From: Brachynemurus nebulosus
Lineage: Eukaryota; Arthropoda; Insecta; Neuroptera; Myrmeleontidae
DNA: 64,000 bases
Assembly (NCBI GenBank): GCA_035578155.1
Contig: JAPWDM010000005.1
Coordinates: 30,620,108 to 30,684,107 of the forward strand
Reading direction: 5' to 3'
Notes under the pieces: generated by a model
What the model was told of the DNA's origin: nothing
The model's database searches: none
Seen by the model: the letters and a program-made list of their open reading frames with translations, nothing else
Position numbers and translations under genes: made by a program
In this document: in pieces, positions 61,301 to 64,000 of the stretch
Layout of the letters: every line of letters starts with the position of its first letter
Numbering within the stretch: position 1 is the stretch's first letter

Positions 61301-62173
61301 AACAAGCGAAGTGAGCAACACATGTAAGAATGGTCCAAATTTTTAAATTCGGTTTTATTCATGAATTTTTTTTAGAGAAATCAAACATGGAATAAAATTG
61401 GTTATTCATTTCTGTAGGAACGAATAACCAATTGATAATATATCAGATAATTATGCTACTATTATTCCAATGGAAATAGTTATCACATAAAAGTACCTAC
61501 CTACTTAATTTCAAATACAATTTTATAAATTTCATTTAATTTGTACAAACCGAATCAATCACTTGAAATTACCAAATGGGTTACTATTTCTTGATAAGGT
61601 TCTAATGTTATTAGAGAAATTTTGGGGACAAACTGTTATTTGGGTAGGCATCAAGAGACATAACGTAGGGAAAACTAAATCAAAAATCAAAACTCCTAAC
61701 GCAAAAAAGGTTTATGTCAAAAAAAAAATTCTCTATACCTTAATTTTATTTGTTTTTCCGTCATATTTCTTCATCATTTCAAACTTATTTTCCACATTTA
61801 TTCAAATATATATTTTCAATGAAACATTAACGATGGGGCATGACACATTAAATATCGATATTATTCTATAATAAAAGAAAAAATGATTCAGATACTTACA
61901 TGTCCATGTTTATCCATTTCATTGTTGGTCAATTTCACCTTTTCGAACGAGACAACTTGTTTTCGTAATTGTTCGCCGGTAAATGGTGAATCCGGGTGCG
62001 CGTACAATCGACACGGGGCCGGTGGATCTGCTTTCCCCGCCACCAACCATGACGAACGATGATATGCATAACGATAACGTTTACTATCGACAGGTACAAT
62101 ATCTAACAATACGGCATAACGTTGCTCTGGTCTGACGCCCGTAAATGATACCCGTAACGTTGGGAACATCCGT
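36758..62173 (-). CDS. mid: T-box transcription factor, midline/H15 (Tbx20) class, 3' part
   Basis: Four coding exons are joined on the minus strand: 62173-61900, 51113-50952, 37601-37525 and 37391-36758. All junctions are GT-AG and in frame (phases 2, 0, 0, 2). They give a T-box from [19 protein letters not shown] to [18 protein letters not shown], then a long C-terminus. The wording of the DNA-binding domain ([34 protein letters not shown]) and the tail start [20 protein letters not shown] point to the Tbx20/midline/H15 subfamily. These are nuclear regulators of heart, nervous-system and segment patterning in insects. The N-terminus and first T-box residues lie in exons beyond the right edge. 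Introns of about 10.8 and 13.3 kb are packed with mobile DNA, while the third is 133 bp. The single-gene name is approximate: insects can carry two paralogues. Confidence 0.92.
37525..37601 (-). CDS. mid: T-box gene, penultimate exon (end of T-box)
   Basis: A 77 bp exon encoding [20 protein letters not shown] then LTEFER. It carries the C-terminal recognition part of the T-box (NPFAKGFRD). Acceptor TTTCAG, donor GTATGT, ending in phase 2. Confidence 0.95.
37702..37877. repeat. Long hairpin next to a T-box exon
   Basis: Arms of 70-90 bases: TTCGTAAATAAAAACACTTT on the left is mirrored by AAAGTGTTTTTATTTACGAA on the right. The inner arms continue to CATGTTTCGGTCAATAT / ATATTGACCGAAACATG. The left arm has an ~11-base insertion. 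It starts about 100 bp upstream of exon 37525-37601, in the intron. Likely a fold-back MITE or an inverted pair of one repeat. Confidence 0.8.
38341..38461. mobile_element. 121 bp TA-flanked micro-MITE
   Basis: The inverted ends CAGGCTGTCCCTAATAAA and CAGAGTGTCCCTAATAAA are flanked by TA (38339-38340, 38462-38463). It is almost entirely end sequence. Confidence 0.75.
38464..39525. other. T-box intron sequence with a GC-richer island
   Basis: Mostly AT-rich. About 38,785-38,940 is clearly GC-richer and not matched elsewhere in the window, with GTATAAACAGT and ACTGTTTATTC inverted words. It could be a cis-regulatory element of the T-box gene or an unrecognised repeat. Confidence 0.35.
39526..39900 (+). 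mobile_element. Local interspersed repeat, diverged copy E
   Basis: CTGTCGCAGCATTCTGCAAA and a following TTTTTCTCGAAA block match the family's 5' half. A second, similar half (TTTTTCTCGAAAATCCGTTT near 39,750) follows, so the copy is partial and locally duplicated. No TA tract or 3' hairpin. Confidence 0.5.
39901..40964. other. T-box intron sequence, nothing recognised
   Basis: AT-rich, with no bounded repeat or coding sequence seen. Confidence 0.4.
40965..41445 (+). repeat. Second copy of the 9.7-10.4 kb dispersed repeat
   Basis: Shares GATGACGTCATCAAGTTTA, an AAGTTTTCCAAGTCGTTCTT phrase, TTTGGTCATGT, TTCAGTTTAGCTGGAC and CACCATACGTTG in the same order as 9,830-10,375. It lacks the tRNA-like block found there. 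Confidence 0.45.
41500..41914. mobile_element. Harbinger-type MITE, copy 2 of GGCTGGTCGTCC family
   Basis: The ends GGCTGGTCGTCCATTGGTTG and GGCTGGTCGTCCATTGGATG are inverted, flanked by TAA (41497-41499, 41915-41917). It is a few dozen bases shorter than the copy at 27,997 but otherwise collinear. Its ends are better preserved. Confidence 0.87.
41918..42995. other. T-box intron sequence; GC-rich transposon end at right
   Basis: AT-rich until about 42,955. There a GC-rich phrase (GGGCCCCCTCTTCAAGCCCG) begins; it is interrupted by the hAT MITE and resumes after it at 43,454 (CCGGCTACCCTGCCTTCTCG). Taken together it looks like the terminus of another DNA element. Confidence 0.4.
43004..43445. 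mobile_element. hAT-type MITE made largely of TCTTGG hexamers
   Basis: The ends TAGTGATGAGCAAA and the inverted TAGTGATGAGCAAAATTAGT are flanked by a perfect 8 bp duplication GGCTCAAC (42,996-43,003 and 43,446-43,453). Much of the interior is reiterated TCTTGG/CCAAGA, in opposite orientations at the left edge and elsewhere. Coding frames read from it are artefacts of the hexamer. Confidence 0.88.
43454..45649. other. T-box intron sequence, nothing recognised
   Basis: After the first ~40 GC-rich bases it is AT-rich, with no bounded repeat or coding sequence that I can support. Confidence 0.4.
46097..46292 (-). pseudogene. Mariner transposase N-terminus (HTH), frameshifted
   Basis: One frame reads [20 protein letters not shown] and the next continues [20 protein letters not shown] then [11 protein letters not shown]. 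This is the first helix-turn-helix region of mariner transposases (usual form VYGEDAL.ERQCQ.WF.KFRSG.F....). At least one frameshift separates the two parts. The linker, second HTH and D,D34D catalytic core are deleted, because the 3' end of the element follows within 150 bases. Confidence 0.75.
46445..46543. repeat. 99 bp hairpin inside the mariner
   Basis: GTGGGAAAAG(AGG)CTTATTTCTCAC at the left is mirrored by GTGAGAAATAAGCTTTTCCCAC at the right. The inner arms CATATGAATTGTTG / AAACTCATATAC are imperfect, around a GC-rich loop. Probably a very short MITE. Confidence 0.7.
46753..48305 (-). mobile_element. Non-autonomous Helitron, copy B
   Basis: On the minus strand it starts TCTACTTAATAAATTTCTAA after a host A, with CACTGACTGACTGACAAAC following. 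It ends with the stem CCGATGG/CCATCGG, then GTATATGT and CTAG (46,753-46,756), before a host T. These are the A^T insertion site, TC start and hairpin-CTAG end of Helitrons. Internal modules match copy A. The middle (about 47,120-48,130) has no match here and no Rep/helicase coding. Confidence 0.82.
48584..49511. other. T-box intron sequence with a GC-richer, hairpin-bearing part
   Basis: About 48,880-49,290 is GC-richer than the surroundings and not matched elsewhere in the window. It contains two adjacent perfect hairpins (separate entry). No ORF is recognised. A candidate regulatory or structured region of the T-box intron. Confidence 0.4.
49180..49234. other. Two adjacent perfect hairpins
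   Basis: GTGGCCGAA-ATTA-TTCGGCCAC (49,180-49,201) is followed after seven bases by GGATTCC-12 nt-GGAATCC (49,209-49,234). The first has a 9 bp stem and tetraloop, the second a 7 bp stem. Their function is unknown. Confidence 0.6.
49512..49870 (+). mobile_element. Local interspersed repeat, copy G (no TA tract)
   Basis: Starts ACCCCTGTCACAGCATTCTG and continues with GCGAATTTCCGTTTACAAAA. Ends with TCAAGTTGCGCCATGACAGT and a weakened hairpin ending GAAAATTCGCTAAAAAA. The (TA)n block is absent. Confidence 0.7.
50057..50770. mobile_element. MITE with CGGCCGGTTTTACATTCA ends
   Basis: The inverted ends are CGGCCGGTTTTACATTCATA and CGGCCGGTTTTACATTCACA. The flanking trinucleotides are TAA on the left and TGA on the right, so the target duplication is imperfect. 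The interior repeats AAAGT(C/T)(G/A)(A/G)CTTTA words in both orientations. Its right end lies about 180 bp from T-box exon 50952-51113. Confidence 0.7.
50952..51113 (-). CDS. mid: T-box gene, middle T-box exon
   Basis: 162 bp, 54 codons, phase 0 at both ends. It begins [20 protein letters not shown] and ends [11 protein letters not shown], with [13 protein letters not shown] between. Acceptor TTTACAG, donor GTAAGT. It carries the dimer/DNA-contact part of the T-box. Confidence 0.96.
51114..52253. other. T-box intron sequence, partial repeats
   Basis: AT-rich. Near 51,747 a phrase ACAGGGTGTAACGATAGTAA resembles the ends of insect dispersed repeats, with a GC-richer stretch (GATGGGGGGAATGGGGGTAA) after it. 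No gene. Confidence 0.4.
52254..52266. repeat. LINE target-site duplication, left copy
   Basis: GCTATTTGATTCT, identical to 57,680-57,692. It lies next to the poly(A) tail of the minus-strand element. Confidence 0.9.
52267..52526 (-). other. LINE 3' UTR, stem-loop and poly(A)
   Basis: After the ORF2 stop an AT-rich stretch leads to the stem GAGGTGC/GCACCTC (52,314-52,320 and 52,340-52,346, 19-base loop). Twenty bases later the A-tail begins. A structured 3' end close to the tail is a common recognition signal for the element's own reverse transcriptase (family knowledge). Confidence 0.75.
52527..56243 (-). CDS. LINE ORF2: endonuclease, reverse transcriptase, RNase H
   Basis: 1,238 residues, uninterrupted. 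The apurinic-like endonuclease spans about 8-222: QWNMNG with N15/N17, QETH with E42, GDFN with D140/N142, and SDHFP with D215/H216. The RT spans about 470-760: [12 protein letters not shown] with D586, GIPQGSSLS at 643-650, and AYVDD with the catalytic pair at D676-D677. RNase H spans about 965-1090: FTDAS D973, NAELFA E1006, YSDSAS D1030, SHVG H1073 and D1083. The C-terminal zinc motif is C1179-x2-C1182-x7-H1190-x4-C1195. The protein nicks the target, primes cDNA on it and removes RNA. Every catalytic residue expected is present, so the protein may be active. Confidence 0.95.
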   Translation of the reverse strand: MANSEEELNFIIQWNMNGFYNHFEHLQLIKTKFDPIVLAIQETHFQKISKPNMKNYNIYLKNRTNTTNKASGGVALFVKNLYQNEEIPVISDLEVVAAKIKIPKEITICNIYIPPNEKFESIDILNVIKQLPKPFLIVGDFNSHNVIWGSHKTDSKGKLIEEILQYDNLNLLNNGKATHFSTANGTFSAIDLSICEISIADVLEWDTLDELYSSDHFPIKIVLKQNLNKQSTKTRWKLTNADWRMFENTVSTLLTKVDVNKSVIDKISDLTDVLTTAGESSIGKSQNRNTKIVPWWNDHCCQHIRASKSAFNRYKRNPTTVNLIEYKKARAIARNTVRKSKQESWIKYIETINSGTPLKEVWCKINNIKGRTSNDIPYISIQGDVIASHQEIANRFAKKFSFDSRNENLDQEFLTIKKEREKHQIHKKTINNKPMNRPVTEAEFYAVLNEAKSECPGIDNVPYSFIKHLNIETHHYIIQLYNQILNEGVYPEQWKTAIIIPIPKPEKPKLEIDSYRAISLINTISKILEKIIARRLMWWFEDKNCLNKEQCGFRSEHSTTDHLVRLETEIQHGFVCKQDTVAVFFDVEKAYDKVWRYHILKTLEEIGIDGQVFNYIQNFLSERKIQVKIGDKLSNPERLDNGIPQGSSLSVALFILAINGVISNVHSPVKISAYVDDFAIYCRGQNLKILHTHIQSTIDNIYTWTKRHGFTISTGKTKVMHFSRRREAHQIADFQLGQYTLDFVSNFKFLGLTFDQKLTWKDHLMQTKMKCIQRLNILKMIGNNRWGADQSVMLSTYRALVRSVIDYGAIAYGSASKRTLKILDNVHNNGLRIALSAFRTTPIISLLVEANEMSLNDRRKQLTINYAIKINAVKEHLCYSAVFDENYQELYRKKPKISAPFHIRLKRITDEVNISTNVMPRYKCCQPPWILKNIKFHLDLLKKDKNNTHPTEFQVLFRELKSRFSEYTNVFTDASKTERGVGAAFLNGNDRHQFKLNQLTNICNAELFAIYKAIKHINKKRNQKVIIYSDSASAVLSLQKFISKTNLVNKIKSEINKSNEYGNEIHLAWIPSHVGITENELVDEAAKNASTMDGNILNPIVTTEEIQTLTKNKIRELWQEKWSQIQNNHLRNIKATIGDWKTKKEKRSRYQQRILSRLRMGHTLITHSYILNQSEQPICEFCEEPVTVNHIIISCKKFNRIRQSLQLPVTLKECLKDNIETEKKILSYIAKIGLSQYI
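56251..57513 (-). CDS. LINE ORF1: RNA-binding protein with CCHC knuckle
   Basis: 420 residues. The first ~170 look like tandem RRM-like folds ([20 protein letters not shown], then [20 protein letters not shown] and [17 protein letters not shown]). One zinc knuckle follows: C175-x2-C178-x4-H183-x4-C188. Then comes a long polar, Ser/Asn/Glu-rich stretch with basic patches and a charged C-terminus. This matches the nucleic-acid chaperone ORF1p of insect I/Jockey-group elements, which packages element RNA. ORF2 begins 7 bases after the stop, in a different frame, so ORF2 is probably translated by reinitiation. Confidence 0.88.
   Translation of the reverse strand: MSQYIDIKRKNTISLNLSGIPYRLNYAEIHELIAKTLELPVENVEALEIIGNKTFIKLKNIEILEDILTLFGNSIQYKTVNNEIVNIPLVHEDQETTVRIHAIPIHIPNSEIATYFKDFGDIITIENEKWGGNLIYKVPNGVRILKIKLKKPIPSYVTVLGRKTLVTYPGQIRTCKLCNSEEHIIENCTIKQKTAAQMDVLPSSYASITKNKEISNPQSINPQLTTLSTNNIDNNRSNVINRNKKRAAEDSLNSESAPSTSEIMEIPEEENDRPIDDRENSENSVIITEDNKRTKKICKIKQRKMEIEQEDSHIDEIFSPLETTIKNSKFPLTYDNFKLCTQELFSAVDPLETAKMYTEDIQGLIKMYIVLYDEINDKKMKGRFTRIKKKLDYQVKQQKKTRAESSNPTTSDSEVDNSSY
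57514..57679 (-). promoter_or_regulatory. LINE 5' UTR / internal promoter with hairpin
   Basis: The first bases CAGTTATT match the initiator-like CAGT start of insect LINEs, which carry their promoter within the transcribed 5' UTR. A strong stem TTGGTCTA-x-ACC / GGT-x-TAGACCAA (57,525-57,556) ends 11 bases before the ORF1 start codon. Confidence 0.6.
57680..57692. repeat. LINE target-site duplication, right copy
   Basis: GCTATTTGATTCT, identical to 52,254-52,266, directly before the element's 5' CAGT. Confidence 0.9.
57693..58833. other. T-box intron sequence with a solitary transposon end
   Basis: A GC-rich phrase at about 57,878-57,921 reads inverted as CAGTGGCGATTTTAGCGGGT, like a hAT-type terminus. 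No partner end was found. The remainder is AT-rich. Confidence 0.4.
58834..59250 (+). repeat. hAT-like end followed by a two-unit tandem repeat
   Basis: CAGGGCCGGTGCGAACATAT and GCGATCGTCTAGGGCGCC look like a hAT-type 5' end. A ~150 bp unit follows twice: GAAAATGACGAAATCTAAAC with AAGGCGATAATAAGATGAAC near 58,995-59,040, and again near 59,147-59,192. No right end could be placed. Confidence 0.5.
59251..60118. other. T-box intron sequence, nothing recognised
   Basis: AT-rich, with an A-run of about 20 near 59,604-59,624 and a short (CACA)n near 59,845. No bounded element. Confidence 0.4.
60119..60391 (+). mobile_element. Helitron fragment, copy C (5' part only)
   Basis: Starts TCTACTTAATAAATCTCTAA after a host A, then CACTGACTGACTAAATGACA. 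The second module TTAATAAATTCTTAACACTG begins at about 60,370, where similarity stops. The hairpin-CTAG end is absent. Confidence 0.7.
60600..61086. mobile_element. hAT-type MITE with CGATTAATCG arms
   Basis: The ends TAGTGATGTCGA and the inverted TAGTGACGTCGA are flanked by near-identical 8-mers GTGTATAT (60,592-60,599) and GTATATAT (61,087-61,094). The sub-terminal regions on both sides repeat AATCGATTAATCG and TAGTCGACTA. No coding. Confidence 0.8.
61095..61899. other. T-box intron sequence, nothing recognised
   Basis: AT-rich. The 102-codon open frame at 61,563-61,871 is compositionally like the surrounding intron and matches nothing I know. Confidence 0.4.
61900..62173 (-). CDS. mid: T-box gene, upstream T-box exon
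   Basis: 274 bp, starting in phase 2 (an Arg split between exons) and ending on a whole codon. It reads [19 protein letters not shown], then the [19 protein letters not shown] segment, [17 protein letters not shown] and NEMDKHGH. Acceptor TTGCAG, donor GTAAGT. The exon encoding the N-terminal T-box residues was not found between here and the right edge. Confidence 0.96.
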
Positions 62174-62500
62174 CTGCAATAAAAATTATATTTGGTTCTT
62201 AGTATCTTTGCATTTTAGTCTTGGTAACAATTATTTATGGTGGGAACTTTGGAAAAAGTGTTGTTTCAAAGGGGTTATAATTATGCACTTTTTGCGAAGA
62301 AAAATAACAGATATTAACTAAAATTACAATTTATTCAAATAAAACATATACCAGTATTTAAGGAGTTATTCACTGTTATAGAAGAAAAAATCATGATTTT
62401 TTCAACCGGAATTTTTGTTCCTTTATATCCCAAGAAACCTCAGTTAAAATTTGAAAACGGAATATAAAATGGTCGCCAAGTTCTATGTATTGCACTAAAG
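62174..62500. other. T-box intron sequence up to a hAT element
   Basis: No feature other than the 8 bp duplication CACTAAAG at 62,493-62,500 belonging to the hAT derivative. Confidence 0.5.
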
Positions 62501-63267
62501 CAGTGTTTTTCAACCTTTTTCATGGCGCGAACCCCCTAGTATGGAAAATATTTCGCGATCCCTACTCTCTATTATTTTTAACTTTTATTCTATGTTATAA
62601 ATATCGAATCCGTTCATCATTATTGATTATTTTCAGTTAGGTCTCAACTAAATACGTAACAAAGGACTTTAAACAGGCATATTTTATATCGACATCGAAG
62701 TTGACGACTTATAGTACCTTACGCACGCGTGACTTGTGTGAGCGAGACATAGCGCAACATGATGAGCGCTGCGTGGAGCATCGGGCGAGTAAAGGATGAC
62801 ACTTTTGAATTCTTTGAATTGTGAATTCGCTTTGAATTGTGTTTAAATTTATTGAATTAACTTGTTGTTTGTTTAGTAGTTGGTTGCTCACTGTCTTTTA
62901 TTGTCTAAAATCCAAAATTCTGTGGTCATTGTAATTATTGAAAATGGATGAGTTTCTGGAAAGACATACACAACTGTCAACTTCAAGTTTCAGTGAGAGT
63001 AATAAAACAAAAGCAAAGAAAAAACGTCTCTATGACGACAATTAAAGACTTGGATTTACTGTTATTGAAAATAAACAGTTATTTGTTTTGAAATTTTATC
63101 AAACGAAAGTACGAAACCATCACATTAATGCAACCTTTAATTAACCTTTTCTTTATTAAATATTATATACTGAATTAGAATGGTTTTATTGTTAAAGTAA
63201 CTGCATCCCTCTTAATAAGCCTTCGCGACCCCCCAGGGGGTCGCGACCCACAGGTTGAAAAACACTG
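62501..63267 (+). mobile_element. hAT deletion derivative, 8 bp duplication CACTAAAG
   Basis: The ends CAGTGTTTTTCAACCTTTTT and the inverted CAGTGTTTTTCAACCTGTGG are flanked by perfect CACTAAAG (62,493-62,500 and 63,268-63,275). The GC-rich CGCGACCCCCCAGGGGGTCG just inside the right end is typical of hAT elements of this end type. A transposase start survives (next entry). Confidence 0.9.
62944..63142 (+). pseudogene. N-terminus of a ZBED-type hAT transposase
   Basis: From ATG at 62,944 the frame reads MDEFLERHTQLSTSSFSESN, then KTKAKKKRLYDDN, an in-frame TAA where Tyr is usual, and RLGFTVIENKQLFVL. This matches the start of ZBED5/SCAND3-like hAT transposases up to the BED zinc finger. The Cys-x2-Cys of the finger and the whole catalytic region are gone. 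Confidence 0.65.
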
Positions 63268-63275
63268 CACTAAAG

Positions 63276-64000
63276 TGACTGAATTGTCCCCTTGAAAGAT
63301 CAAAATCCTTATTAAAATTTTCTGATATGCTGGGATTTAACATTGGGTCGCAAGAATACAATTACATTATCAAAAGAGACAACGAACAATAAACTTAAAA
63401 GGGGGACAAATACGACTACCTGCAAATATTAAATCGAATTAGCAAATCAAAGACATGAAATAACCTAACATGCTTCAACCAATCAATTGGCCATCATCAG
63501 AGAAAAATTTGTGGTAAAAAGCACCATGTTTGTGAAAAAGCAAGCAAACAAGGTGACAACGAACGTTTAAAAATTTTGGAAAAACGCTGTACTTCAAAGT
63601 CATTTTTTCTTACAACAGCATCTTCGATCAAACGTTTTTCTTTCATGAACCGGTCACTGTATTCATAAATGAGTGTGCAAAATTTCAAAATAATCGATAC
63701 AGTAATATTTTAAATAAAAATCCGATTTATCGTATCTATGAGCATGAACCTTCAAAAAACCGTCTCTGAGAAAAACACGTTTAAAGTTGTTGTACTTTAA
63801 AAATAATGTTCTGATTCTTATGAAACTTTGTGGAAAATATCTCTAATATTATTTACTCAAAGTAAATGCAATAAAAAAACAAATATTTCCGGAACAAATA
63901 AGTGTACATAACCCCTTAATTATTCTAAACAAAAACATTTGTTACCGATATTATTCATGAATTTTGATTTATGCGTATAATATACGTCATAATATAGAAC
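63276..64000. other. AT-rich stretch to the window edge
   Basis: Expected to be intron of the T-box gene. No exon with the N-terminal T-box sequence, and no bounded repeat, was found. Confidence 0.4.

Noticed and set aside
61563..61871. 102-codon plus-strand frame as a possible small gene in the T-box intron
   Set aside because: AT-rich, Lys/Ile/Phe-dominated composition, no family resemblance, no splice-site support.
63497..63688. Candidate N-terminal T-box exon on the minus strand
   Set aside because: The frame lacks the KFxELGTEMIIT-type sequence expected before RMFPT and has no suitable phase-2 donor.

Overview
This is eukaryotic, AT-rich nuclear DNA, almost certainly from an insect. 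It has spliced genes with GT-AG introns. The recognisable single-copy genes are an insect-style T-box gene of the midline/H15 (Tbx20) class and a small secreted single-domain von Willebrand C protein. The rest is a dense, nested collection of DNA transposons, Helitron-like elements and non-LTR retrotransposons. I cannot name the species or order from sequence alone.

Layout. Positions 1-31.3 kb hold no host gene I can support. The stretch is a mosaic of MITEs with readable terminal inverted repeats and target-site duplications (TA, TTA/TAA, TTAA or 8 bp), internally deleted transposons that keep scraps of coding sequence, and old retroposon pieces. At 31.35-31.8 kb (-) there is a LINE reverse-transcriptase tail with one in-frame stop. 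At 32.44-33.07 kb (+) lies a three-exon gene with tiny introns (68 and 62 bp) for a 165-residue secreted SVWC/Vago-like protein. From 36.76 kb to beyond 62.17 kb (-) runs the T-box gene. Four coding exons are present, covering most of the T-box and the whole low-complexity C-terminus; the N-terminal exons lie outside the window. Its two large introns (about 13.3 and 10.8 kb) are filled with mobile DNA. The two host genes converge tail to tail.

The most striking mobile DNA is: (a) an apparently intact 5.4 kb RNase H-bearing LINE of the I group at 52,267-57,679, with a perfect 13 bp target-site duplication, both ORFs open and all expected catalytic residues; (b) a three-level nest at 45.6-48.6 kb, in which a Helitron sits inside a decayed mariner that itself sits inside a copy of a local interspersed repeat; (c) that local repeat, at least eight copies in 64 kb, several carrying a central (TA)n tract and a 3' hairpin, an architecture like Helentron/DINE-type elements; (d) a Tc1/mariner-like deletion derivative at 25.2-26.6 kb that keeps an ORF joining a helix-turn-helix to an acidic tail; (e) two elements whose interiors are studded with copies of their own terminal motif. 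Coding calls rest on translation and motif reading. Superfamily calls for MITEs rest on ends and target-site duplications only.
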